Shown piece after piece: positions 1 through 7,750 of a DNA stretch of 64,000 nt. The DNA lies in contig NZ_JAIWKS010000001.1 of assembly GCF_021271205.1 (NCBI RefSeq), positions 248,001-312,000 on the forward strand, given 5' to 3'. Origin of the DNA: Pseudomonas uvaldensis. GTDB taxonomy: Bacteria; Pseudomonadota; Gammaproteobacteria; Pseudomonadales; Pseudomonadaceae. Both the position numbers and the translations under genes were made by a program. Position 1 is the stretch's first letter; the number at the start of each line of letters is the position of its first letter. The notes under the pieces are model-generated. The model ran no database searches and was not told the DNA's origin. It saw only the letters and a program-made list of their open reading frames with translations.

Positions 1-1325
1 GCAGCGAATACGACCGCAGCGGCCGCCTGCGCGCGCGGCAACGCCGCCACAGCAGCCAGCCCACGTTGTCGCCGGCGGCGGTGCAAAAGCACTTCGAGTA
101 CGACCCCGCCGATCACCTGATTGGCAAACACGACCAGCAACCCGCCGCGCAACACCACCAGTTGCTGCACTACGACGCCACCGGCCGCATCATCGCCAGC
201 CAGGACAGCCTGCACGGCCAGCGCGAAACCTTCGCCTACGACGCCGCCGCCAATTTACTGGACGGCCCGCAGGCAGGCGCCGGGCTGGTGGTGCATAACA
301 AACTGCTGACCTACCAGGACAAGCGCTACCGTTACGACGCCTTCGGCCGCATGATCGAAAAACGCAGCGCCGCCCGCGGCCTGCAACGCTTTGCCTACGA
401 CGCCGAAAGCCGCCTGATCGAGGTGCGCGATGAAAACGGTAGCGTCGTCAACATGATCTACGACCCGTTGGGCCGACGCATCGCCAAGACCGAACACGAC
501 ACCAGCGGCTACCCGCTGGGAGAAACCCGCTTCACCTGGGACGGTCTGCGCCTGTTGCAGGAACACCGCCACCAACAGACCAGCCTCTACATCTACGAAA
601 ACGACGGCTACGACCTTCTGGCCCGCGTCGACGGCAGCGGCGCGCTGCAAAAAGTGCGCTACTACCACAACGACCTCAACGGCCTGCCCGAACAACTCAC
701 CGAAACCGACGGGCACAGCGTCTGGCGGGCGACGTACCGGGTGTGGGGCAATACGCTGCAAGAAGTGCGCGAGCCATATTACATCGAAGAGCAGAACCTA
801 AGGTTCCAGGGGCAGTACCTGGATCGAGAGACGGGGCTGCATTTCAATACGTTCAGGTTTTATGATCCGGATGTGGGGCGGTTTACGACGCCGGATCCGA
901 TTGGGTTGGCGGGAGGACTGAATACCTACGCTTACTCGCCCAATCCATTTATGTGGTCCGACCCATTGGGGCTGGCAGCCTGTTCGAAGAAAGTGGATGC
1001 CTTGCGCAACGGGCCGCAAAAAACAGTCGTAACGGTAAAAACCAAAAAAGAAGCCAATGAGTTGTTGGCCGAGGCGTTCCCCAAGGCTCAGAAAGTCAGG
1101 GGCATTGGATCGCAGGACGCTCAAGGCATCAGAAAGAAAAATAAAATGGATCAATTTAAAAAGCGGGATGGAAAAGTCCGATACAGAAAGGATTACCCTA
1201 TCAACAAGGAAACAGGACGAGTTTATGGTCACGACGACCCGAAAGGTACAGGTCACGGAGAACTACCACACGTCAACATCAAGCGGGCCGACGGAACAAT
1301 GGTTCGTATCGACATCACAGGCTAA
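1..1325 (+). CDS. RHS-repeat polymorphic toxin, C-terminal part (5' end outside window)
   Basis: The frame is open from the left edge, so the N-terminal part is missing. Visible first is the end of the RHS/YD-repeat shell, with many Y-D-A and Y-D-P units, closed by the RHS core signature (PDPIGLAGGLN, about 889-921) and the DPLGL motif at 960-974, behind which RHS shells are known to cleave themselves. The roughly 115 residues after DPLGL form a variable tip toxin with a Lys/Arg-rich middle and a His-rich end (GHDDP, GTGHG, PHVNI), which fits a nuclease-like enzyme. I do not recognise the fold with certainty; it recalls tips labelled polymorphic toxin type 24. Such proteins are delivered by type VI or related secretion, but no secretion gene is visible here. 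Base use changes near 770 from GC-rich to AT-richer, a sign of tip exchange. Confidence 0.9.
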   Translation, partial: SEYDRSGRLRARQRRHSSQPTLSPAAVQKHFEYDPADHLIGKHDQQPAAQHHQLLHYDATGRIIASQDSLHGQRETFAYDAAANLLDGPQAGAGLVVHNKLLTYQDKRYRYDAFGRMIEKRSAARGLQRFAYDAESRLIEVRDENGSVVNMIYDPLGRRIAKTEHDTSGYPLGETRFTWDGLRLLQEHRHQQTSLYIYENDGYDLLARVDGSGALQKVRYYHNDLNGLPEQLTETDGHSVWRATYRVWGNTLQEVREPYYIEEQNLRFQGQYLDRETGLHFNTFRFYDPDVGRFTTPDPIGLAGGLNTYAYSPNPFMWSDPLGLAACSKKVDALRNGPQKTVVTVKTKKEANELLAEAFPKAQKVRGIGSQDAQGIRKKNKMDQFKKRDGKVRYRKDYPINKETGRVYGHDDPKGTGHGELPHVNIKRADGTMVRIDITG

Positions 1326-1328
1326 AAC

Positions 1329-1616
1329 ATGAAAAAACTTACAGATGCACTTAACGAAGGAAAAAGACGTGGTTACGAAGAAACACGCTTGATTAACGGC
1401 GTTCCACATCTCATCCAGTACGCCATAAAAAAACAAGAAAATTTCTACTACACCTATTACTTCTCGATCGAAGAGTCTCGCATGGATTTACTTGAAGATG
1501 ACGAAAACGAAGAAATCAAGAAGTTTCCCGACCTGGATACCGCTCTCAACCATTTACTTACAAAAGGTGCCGAAATAGAAAAACTCTCGACCATAAAAAA
1601 AACCTTGCCTTTTTAA
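1329..1616 (+). CDS. Probable immunity protein for the RHS tip toxin
   Basis: A 95-residue acidic protein starts three bases after the stop of the RHS gene, on the same strand. It is AT-rich like the toxin tip and unlike the chromosomal genes around it. It has no signal peptide or membrane segment; a central acidic patch (LLEDDENEE) could neutralise a basic nuclease. I recognise no family. The role is inferred from position: the small gene directly behind an RHS or CDI tip almost always encodes the matching immunity protein. It could also be a chaperone-like cofactor, but that is less likely. Confidence 0.7.
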   Translation: MKKLTDALNEGKRRGYEETRLINGVPHLIQYAIKKQENFYYTYYFSIEESRMDLLEDDENEEIKKFPDLDTALNHLLTKGAEIEKLSTIKKTLPF

Positions 1617-2062
1617 TTATAAAAACCGAGCCAGGCATTGAGCTCTTGTCGCTCAACGAGCAGAGCCAGCAATTCCAAGGTAGTACCGAGGCTGGTAATG
1701 CCGCCGCATTTCAGCACGTTCAGATTCCAGAATCCGGGACGTAGCGAGTTCGAGACTTGGAGACCCATCTATCTTCAGACTATTACGTAGCTCATAAACT
1801 CCAAGGCGCCCTGAAGGGCTCGCGGAATGAGTCAGCAGACCGTTTCGTTTTTCCTCCAGCGCCATGAAATGTCTATAGTCAATTGATCTGGATCATGACT
1901 TGTTACATCTGCTACACCATTCAGTCCTCGCGCCCAACGCGACCAAAGGTCGCACCCTTGGGCTAGAGCGACAGGCGTATCATTGCGCCACTGCAACACC
2001 CTTTCTGACCGTGGTCGGCACGCACTGGCCTCGGCATTTTCCACTGCCGTGGGATGCATTTG
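1617..2062. other. 446-base intergenic stretch between immunity gene and ccoG
   Basis: No convincing gene. One plus-strand frame just after the immunity gene is open to about 1738 but has no start or recognisable motif and may be debris of an older toxin cassette. A minus-strand frame of 70 codons (1653-1865) has no family resemblance and no clear ribosome site. The one firm signal is the Anr box at 1883-1896. Confidence 0.5.
1883..1896 (+). promoter_or_regulatory. Anr/FNR box upstream of ccoG
   Basis: TTGATCTGGATCAT matches the FNR/Anr consensus TTGAT-N4-ATCAA at 9 of 10 defined positions. It lies about 170 bases before ccoG. Activation from position -41.5 would place the transcript start near 1931, giving a leader of about 130 bases. 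It suggests that the oxidase assembly genes have their own low-oxygen promoter independent of anything upstream. Confidence 0.7.
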
Positions 2063-3478
2063 ATGAGCAACCAGATTCCGGTACATGACGTTACCCCGCC
2101 TGCCAAGGACGCCAGTAAAAGCGTCGACCTGTATGCCTCTCGGGAAAAAATCTACACCCGTGCCTTCACTGGCCTGTTCCGCAACCTGCGGATGGTGGGC
2201 GGTGCGGTGCTGTTCCTGTTGTATTTCGGTACGGTCTGGTTGAACTGGGGCGGCCACCAGGCCGTCTGGTGGAACCTGCCGGAGCGCAAGTTCTTTATTT
2301 TCGGTGCGACTTTCTGGCCCCAGGATTTCATCCTGTTGTCCGGGCTGCTGATCATCGCGGCCTTTGGCCTGTTTTTCATTACGGTCTACGCCGGGCGGGT
2401 CTGGTGTGGTTACACCTGTCCGCAAAGCGTGTGGACCTGGATCTTCATGTGGTGTGAAAAAGTCACCGAAGGCGACCGCAACCAGCGCATCAAGTTGGAC
2501 AAGGCGCCCATGAGCGCCAACAAGTTCCTGCGCAAGTTTGCCAAGCACAGCCTGTGGCTGTTGATCGGCTTCGTCACCGGCATGACCTTCGTGGGTTATT
2601 TCACGCCGATCCGCGAACTGGTGTTCGAATTCTTCACCGGCCAGGCCGATGGCTGGTCTTATTTCTGGGTCGGTTTCTTCACGCTTGCCACTTATGGCAA
2701 CGCCGGCTGGCTACGGGAACAGGTGTGCATCTATATGTGCCCTTACGCCCGTTTCCAGAGCGTGATGTTCGACAAGGACACCCTGATCGTTTCCTACGAT
2801 CCACGTCGCGGCGAAAGCCGTGGCCCACGCAAGAAAGGCATCGACTACAAGGCATTGGGCCTGGGGGATTGCATCGACTGCACCATGTGCGTCCAGGTCT
2901 GCCCCACCGGCATCGATATCCGCGACGGTTTGCAGATCGAGTGCATCGGCTGCGCCGCCTGTATCGACGCCTGCGACAACATCATGGACAAGATGGACTA
3001 CCCGCGCGGCCTGATCAGCTACACCACTGAACACAACCTGTCGGGGCAGAAAACCCATAAACTGCGCCCACGCCTGATCGGCTATGCCCTGGTGTTGCTG
3101 GCGATGATCAGCTTGCTGGTGACAGCGTTCTTCATGCGCTCGCTGGTGGGCTTCGACGTCAGCAAGGACCGCGTGCTGTACCGTGAAAACGCCGAAGGCC
3201 GGATCGAGAACGTCTACAGCCTGAAGATCATGAACAAGGACCAGCGCGACCATACGTACGTCCTGCAAGCCACTGGCCTGCCCGATCTCAAGCTGCAAGG
3301 CCGGCGGGAATTCAAGGTCGCGGCGGGCGATATCGTCAGCCAGCCGGTTGAACTGTCCAGCGCACCGGAACAACTGCCGTCGAGCACCAACGAGGTGACC
3401 TTCATCCTCAAGGATGCCGATGACGACAGCGTACATGTCGAAGCCAAGAGCCGGTTCATCGGCCCACAAACCCGTTGA
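2063..3478 (+). CDS. ccoG: Cytochrome c oxidase accessory protein CcoG (FixG/RdxA)
   Basis: Membrane-bound ferredoxin-like protein needed for assembly of cbb3-type cytochrome oxidase, probably by reducing copper for the CuB centre. 471 residues. Several hydrophobic segments fill the first 220 residues and one more lies near residue 345. Two 4Fe-4S motifs follow near residues 270-310 (CIDCTMCVQVCP and CIGCAACIDACD), with further Cys pairs in the membrane part. The C-terminal 110 residues form the immunoglobulin-like FixG domain. An in-frame ATG sits three codons earlier at 2054; 2063 is preferred because the product then begins MSNQIPV as in other pseudomonads. First gene of ccoGHIS. Confidence 0.95.
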   Translation: MSNQIPVHDVTPPAKDASKSVDLYASREKIYTRAFTGLFRNLRMVGGAVLFLLYFGTVWLNWGGHQAVWWNLPERKFFIFGATFWPQDFILLSGLLIIAAFGLFFITVYAGRVWCGYTCPQSVWTWIFMWCEKVTEGDRNQRIKLDKAPMSANKFLRKFAKHSLWLLIGFVTGMTFVGYFTPIRELVFEFFTGQADGWSYFWVGFFTLATYGNAGWLREQVCIYMCPYARFQSVMFDKDTLIVSYDPRRGESRGPRKKGIDYKALGLGDCIDCTMCVQVCPTGIDIRDGLQIECIGCAACIDACDNIMDKMDYPRGLISYTTEHNLSGQKTHKLRPRLIGYALVLLAMISLLVTAFFMRSLVGFDVSKDRVLYRENAEGRIENVYSLKIMNKDQRDHTYVLQATGLPDLKLQGRREFKVAAGDIVSQPVELSSAPEQLPSSTNEVTFILKDADDDSVHVEAKSRFIGPQTR

Positions 3479-3489
3479 GAGAAATGCAC

Positions 3490-4029
3490 ATGCCTGCAGC
3501 AACCGCCACCAGCCCCTGGTACAAGCACCTCTGGCCGTGGATCATCATCGGGATCCTGGCGTGCTCGGTGACCCTGAGCCTGACGATGGTGACCATCGCC
3601 GTCAAAAACCCGGACAATCTGGTCAACGACAACTATTACGAAGCCGGCAAGGGCATCAACCGTTCGCTCGAGCGCGAACTGCTGGCCCAGACGCTGCAAC
3701 TGCATGCCAACGTGCAGCTGGACGACGTCACCGGCGAGGTGAACCTGCGTCTGAACGGCAACAGTCGTCCCCAGACCGTGGAACTGAGCCTGATTTCGCC
3801 GACTCAGCCGGAGAAAGACCGCAAGATTGTCCTGACCCGCAACGACAGCGAGCCGGGACGGTACGTGGGCCAGTTGACGGACAAGATCGAAGGCCGGCGC
3901 TTTGTCGAATTGCTGGGGGTCGAGGGCGACAAGACCTGGCGCCTGTTCGAGGAAGAGCAGGTCAATCATGACCAGGCCATCTTGCTCGGGGATGAGCCCC
4001 TGCAAGGTGCTGAAGATCTGAGAAAGTAA
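3490..4029 (+). CDS. ccoH: FixH family protein CcoH, cbb3 oxidase assembly
   Basis: Small single-pass membrane protein of the FixH/CcoH family, 179 residues, required for stable assembly of cbb3 oxidase. One transmembrane segment lies near residues 12-34, followed by a periplasmic domain with the family's NDNYYEAGKGIN stretch, where the tyrosine-glutamate part is conserved. The start follows the ccoG stop by 11 bases; an ATG two codons earlier (3484) is also possible, but the GAGA ribosome site is spaced better for 3490. Cotranscribed with ccoG; a REPIN follows before ccoI. Confidence 0.88.
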   Translation: MPAATATSPWYKHLWPWIIIGILACSVTLSLTMVTIAVKNPDNLVNDNYYEAGKGINRSLERELLAQTLQLHANVQLDDVTGEVNLRLNGNSRPQTVELSLISPTQPEKDRKIVLTRNDSEPGRYVGQLTDKIEGRRFVELLGVEGDKTWRLFEEEQVNHDQAILLGDEPLQGAEDLRK

Positions 4030-4048
4030 AAAACTGCGCTTCGCGCAT

Positions 4049-4129
4049 TCGCGAGCAAGCCCGCTCCCACAGGGGATTGCGGTGGTTTGGCCGCCCGCGA
4101 TCAACTGTGGGAGCGAGCCTGCTCGCGAT
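4049..4129. repeat. REPIN (inverted pair of REP sequences)
   Basis: Two REP sequences in inverted orientation, TTCGCGAGCAAGCCCGCTCCC (4049 onward) and GTGGGAGCGAGCCTGCTCGCG (4107 onward), separated by about 37 bases. It sits in the 147-base gap between ccoH and ccoI, inside an otherwise tight operon, and could fold into a long hairpin in the mRNA. Confidence 0.9.
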
Positions 4130-4176
4130 GAGGCCCTCCCTGACAATACGGATTCAGCGGTACCAGTGAATACCTG

Positions 4177-6627
4177 ATGACAACTCCCCAGCCCTGCTAC
4201 CACTGCGCCCTGCCCGTCCCTCCCGGCAGTCGCTTCACCGCCGTCGTCCTCGGTGAAACCCGCGAGCTGTGCTGCCCGGGTTGCCAGGCGGTGGCCGAGG
4301 CCATCGTGGCTGGGGGGCTGGAGAGTTATTACCAGCATCGCAGCGAAGCATCGGCCAACCCGGAAACCCTGCCCGTTCAGTTGACCGACGAACTGACGCT
4401 TTATGACCGCCAGGACGTGCAACAATCGTTCGTCCGCCACGAAGGCGAGTTGGCTGAAACCACTCTGCTGATGGAGGGCATCAGCTGTGCTGCCTGCGGC
4501 TGGCTGATCGAAAAACAACTGCGCAGCCTGCCTGCCGTGGCTGAGGCGCGACTGAATCTTTCCAATCATCGCCTGCATGTACGCTGGGCCGATGGAAAGT
4601 TGCCGCTGAGTACGTTGCTGGCCGAACTGCGCCGGATCGGCTACGCCGCCCACCCGTACCAGGCCGATCAGGCCAGCGAGCAACTCGCCGCGCAAAACCG
4701 CCTGGCCCTGCGCCAGCTCGGCGTCGCGGGACTGCTGTGGTTCCAGGCGATGATGGCAACCATGGCCACCTGGCCGGAATTCAACATCGACCTCAGCCCC
4801 GAGATGCACACCATCCTGCGCTGGGTGGCGCTGTTTCTCACCACGCCGATTGTGTTCTACAGCTGCGCGCCGTTCTTCAAGGGCGCAATGCGCGACCTGC
4901 GCACCCGCCACCTGACCATGGACGTTTCCGTGTCCCTGGCCATCGGCAGCGCCTACGTCGCCGGAATCTGGACCTCCATCACCGGCGTGGGAGAACTGTA
5001 TTTCGATGCGGTGGGCATGTTCGCCCTGTTCCTGCTGGCGGGGCGTTACCTGGAGCGCCGTGCGCGAGAACGCACTGCAGCGGCTACCGCGCAACTGGTT
5101 AACCTGCTGCCCGCCTCGTGCCTGCGCCTGGAAGAAAACGGCCAGAGCGAACGCATCCTGCTCAGTGAATTGCGCACCGGCGACCGTGTGCTGGTGCATC
5201 CAGGCGCCGTCCTGCCGGCCGATGGCAGGATCCTCGATGGACAATCCAGCATCGACGAATCGCTGCTGACCGGCGAGTACCTGCCGCAACCTCGGCAAGC
5301 GGGCGACGCGGTCACCGCCGGCACACTCAACGTCGAAGGCGCCCTGACGGTGGAGGTGCTGGCTCTGGGGCAAGATACGCGATTGTCAGCCATCGTCCGG
5401 CTGCTGGAACGGGCCCAGGGCGAGAAGCCGCGACTGGCGGAAATCGCCGACCGGGCCGCGCAATGGTTCCTGCTGCTCTCTCTGGTTGCCGCTGCGGCCA
5501 TCGGCCTGTTGTGGTGGCAACTGGACGCCTCCCGGGCATTCTGGATCGTGCTGGCAATGCTGGTCGCGACCTGTCCTTGCGCGCTGTCGCTGGCAACGCC
5601 CACGGCGCTCACCGCCGCTACTGGCACCCTGCACAAACTCGGGCTGCTGCTGACCCGTGGGCACGTGCTGGAAGGGTTGAATCAGATCGACACCGTCATC
5701 TTCGACAAGACCGGTACCCTGACCGAAGGGCGTCTGGCCTTGCGTGCCATTCGGCCATTGGCGGCACTCGACAGCGATCACTGCCTGAGCCTGGCCGCCG
5801 CCCTGGAAAACCGCTCCGAACACCCCATCGCCCGCGCCTTCGGTCGTGCCCCGCTGGCTGCCGAGCAGGTACAAAGCTTCCCAGGCCTGGGGTTGGAGGG
5901 TCTGGTGGGCACCCGGCGCCTGCGCATCGGTCAGCCCGGCTTTGCGTGTGAACTGAGCAACACGCCGGTTCCGCCTATGCCTGACGAACCCGGTCAATGG
6001 CTGCTGCTGAGTGACACCGACGGGCCATTGGCCTGGTTTGTCCTCGACGACCGCCTGCGCACCGATGCCCCGGCGCTGCTTGCAGCCTGTAAGGCGCGGG
6101 GTTGGCGCACGCTGCTGTTGTCGGGCGATAGTTCACCGATGGTTGCCAGCGTCGCCGCTGAACTGGGCATCGATGAAGCCCGGGGCGGTTTGCGCCCGGA
6201 CGATAAACTGGTGGTGTTGCAACAGCTGCATCAACAAGGCCGCAAAGTACTTATGCTTGGGGATGGCGTCAACGACGTGCCGGTACTGGCGGCGGCGGAC
6301 ATCAGCGTCGCCATGGGCTCGGCCACCGACCTGGCCAAGACCAGCGCCGACGCGGTGCTGCTGTCCAACCGCCTCGATGCCCTGGTCCACGCTTTCACCC
6401 TGGCCCGACGCACCCGACGGGTGATCATCGAGAACCTGATATGGGCAGCGCTGTACAATGGCCTCATGTTGCCGTTCGCCGCCCTCGGCTGGATTACGCC
6501 GGTGTGGGCCGCGGTCGGCATGTCCATCAGTTCGTTGACCGTGGTGTTGAATGCGCTGAGGCTGACTCGCCAGCCCGGGGAGCACATTCACAACACCTCG
6601 CCCGACACCCGTCCGCTGCCGGCCTGA
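4177..6627 (+). CDS. ccoI: Copper-translocating P-type ATPase CcoI (FixI)
   Basis: P1B-type ATPase that exports copper across the inner membrane for delivery to the cbb3 oxidase. 816 residues. It has an N-terminal Cys-rich domain (CYHC, CCPGC), a heavy-metal domain with GISCAACG near residue 101, the CPC membrane metal site near 464, the phosphorylation loop DKTGTLTEG near 509, SEHPIA, and the ATP-binding GDGVND near 694. The domain order and length are those of FixI/CcoI rather than of CopA, and the position between ccoH and ccoS supports this. No strong Shine-Dalgarno precedes the ATG. Loss of this ATPase is known to abolish cbb3 activity in related species. Confidence 0.95.
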   Translation: MTTPQPCYHCALPVPPGSRFTAVVLGETRELCCPGCQAVAEAIVAGGLESYYQHRSEASANPETLPVQLTDELTLYDRQDVQQSFVRHEGELAETTLLMEGISCAACGWLIEKQLRSLPAVAEARLNLSNHRLHVRWADGKLPLSTLLAELRRIGYAAHPYQADQASEQLAAQNRLALRQLGVAGLLWFQAMMATMATWPEFNIDLSPEMHTILRWVALFLTTPIVFYSCAPFFKGAMRDLRTRHLTMDVSVSLAIGSAYVAGIWTSITGVGELYFDAVGMFALFLLAGRYLERRARERTAAATAQLVNLLPASCLRLEENGQSERILLSELRTGDRVLVHPGAVLPADGRILDGQSSIDESLLTGEYLPQPRQAGDAVTAGTLNVEGALTVEVLALGQDTRLSAIVRLLERAQGEKPRLAEIADRAAQWFLLLSLVAAAAIGLLWWQLDASRAFWIVLAMLVATCPCALSLATPTALTAATGTLHKLGLLLTRGHVLEGLNQIDTVIFDKTGTLTEGRLALRAIRPLAALDSDHCLSLAAALENRSEHPIARAFGRAPLAAEQVQSFPGLGLEGLVGTRRLRIGQPGFACELSNTPVPPMPDEPGQWLLLSDTDGPLAWFVLDDRLRTDAPALLAACKARGWRTLLLSGDSSPMVASVAAELGIDEARGGLRPDDKLVVLQQLHQQGRKVLMLGDGVNDVPVLAAADISVAMGSATDLAKTSADAVLLSNRLDALVHAFTLARRTRRVIIENLIWAALYNGLMLPFAALGWITPVWAAVGMSISSLTVVLNALRLTRQPGEHIHNTSPDTRPLPA

Positions 6628-6652
6628 GCCGGGCGGTCATGGAGTTCCGACA

Positions 6653-6871
6653 ATGCCAGCTCTTTACGTGATGATCCCGGCGGCGCTGCTGATAGTCGCC
6701 ATTGCCGTCTACATTTTCTTCTGGGCCGTGGACAGCGGGCAGTACGACGACCTCGACGGTCCGGCCCACAGCATCCTGTTCGACGACCAGGACCCTAACC
6801 ACAAAGCCGCGGTGGACGAAGCCGACGGACAACCCCGCGAGCCGGACGACAAGGCCCCGCCCCATGCTTGA
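6653..6871 (+). CDS. ccoS: cbb3-type cytochrome oxidase assembly protein CcoS
   Basis: 72-residue protein with one N-terminal membrane segment (residues 4-24) followed by the family signature FFWAVDSGQYDDLDGP. CcoS is known to be needed for inserting haem and copper cofactors into the oxidase. A GGAG site precedes the ATG. The stop overlaps the start of the next gene by eight bases, so the two are translationally coupled. Confidence 0.93.
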   Translation: MPALYVMIPAALLIVAIAVYIFFWAVDSGQYDDLDGPAHSILFDDQDPNHKAAVDEADGQPREPDDKAPPHA

Positions 6872-7547
6872 TCTGGTGCCACTCCTGGTCTCGGCGGTCA
6901 TTCTCGGTTTATTGGGGGGTGGGCACTGCCTGGGCATGTGCGGCGGTCTCATGGGGGCTCTTACCCTGGCAATTCCCAAGGAACAGCGCAGCCGGCGGTT
7001 TCGGCTGTTGCTGGCCTACAACCTGGGACGCATCCTGAGTTATGCCACCGCCGGCTTGCTGATCGGCCTGGCCGGCTGGGCCGTTGCCAACAGCCCGGCG
7101 GCCATGTTCATGCGCGTGCTGGCCGGTGTGCTGCTGATTGTCATGGGTCTGTACCTGGCTGGCTGGTGGAGCGGTCTGACCCGTATCGAAAGCGTCGGTC
7201 GCGGACTGTGGCGGCACATCCAGCCTGCTGCCAATCGCTTGCTGCCGGTGTCGAGCCTGCCTCGGGCGCTGCTGTTGGGCGCGTTATGGGGCTGGCTGCC
7301 GTGCGGCCTGGTCTACAGCACCCTGCTGTGGTCCGCCAGCCAGGGCAATGCGCTGGACAGCGCGATGCTGATGCTGGCCTTCGGACTCGGCACCTGGCCG
7401 GTGCTGCTCGTCACCGGCCTGGCAGCCGAGCGTATCACCGCCCTGCTGCGTAAACGCAGCGTGCGCGTGGCCGGTGGGTTGGTGGTCATCGTTTTTGGGA
7501 TCTGGACACTGCCGGGGCCGCATCAGCATTGGTTGATGGGCCATTGA
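6864..7547 (+). CDS. SafE/TauE-like membrane protein of the cbb3 assembly operon
   Basis: 227-residue integral membrane protein with about six hydrophobic segments and the GGGHCLGMCGG motif near residues 17-27, typical of the SafE (DsbD-like, heavy-metal transport associated) family that ends ccoGHIS operons. It starts inside ccoS (eight-base overlap), which fixes the start. The paired cysteine and histidine in the first helices suggest copper or thiol handling during oxidase assembly; the precise reaction is unknown. A REPIN follows. Confidence 0.85.
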   Translation: MLDLVPLLVSAVILGLLGGGHCLGMCGGLMGALTLAIPKEQRSRRFRLLLAYNLGRILSYATAGLLIGLAGWAVANSPAAMFMRVLAGVLLIVMGLYLAGWWSGLTRIESVGRGLWRHIQPAANRLLPVSSLPRALLLGALWGWLPCGLVYSTLLWSASQGNALDSAMLMLAFGLGTWPVLLVTGLAAERITALLRKRSVRVAGGLVVIVFGIWTLPGPHQHWLMGH

Positions 7548-7561
7548 CCGGGTCGTCCGCC

Positions 7562-7653
7562 ATCGCGAGCAGGCTCGCTCCCACAAGGGTTTTGTGCCGG
7601 ACATAGATTTGTCATCGCTGAAGATCCACTGTGGGAGCGAGCCTGCTCGCGAT
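7562..7653. repeat. REPIN between the cco operon and hemN
   Basis: Inverted REP pair: TCGCGAGCAGGCTCGCTCCC (about 7563) and GTGGGAGCGAGCCTGCTCGCG (7631). It begins 15 bases after the stop of the SafE gene and ends just before the hemN Anr box, so it separates the two transcription units. Confidence 0.9.
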
Positions 7654-7674
7654 TGGCCCTTTGCCCCTGCCCCG

Positions 7675-7716
7675 TTGATGCAAATCAACACGCCACCAAA
7701 CCCGTGCCCCTAGACT
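7675..7716 (+). promoter_or_regulatory. Anr-dependent promoter of hemN
   Basis: TTGATGCAAATCAA (7675-7688) is a perfect FNR/Anr box. A -10 element TAGACT lies at 7711-7716, so transcription should start near 7723. The box centre at 7681.5 is then 41.5 bases upstream, exactly the class II activation distance. The predicted start also rules out the ATG at 7724 and supports 7751 as the hemN start. Confidence 0.85.
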
Positions 7717-7750
7717 CGCGCCCATGCCAGCCTATCCGGGGAATGCCCGC

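Noticed and set aside
1653..1865. 70-codon minus-strand frame between the immunity gene and ccoG
   Set aside because: No family, no ribosome site, and it abuts the Anr box region; too weak to call a gene.
3214..5373. 719-codon open frame on the minus strand across ccoG, ccoH and ccoI
   Set aside because: It is antisense to three well-supported genes, has Gln/Arg/Ala-rich composition typical of GC-rich shadow frames, and matches no family.
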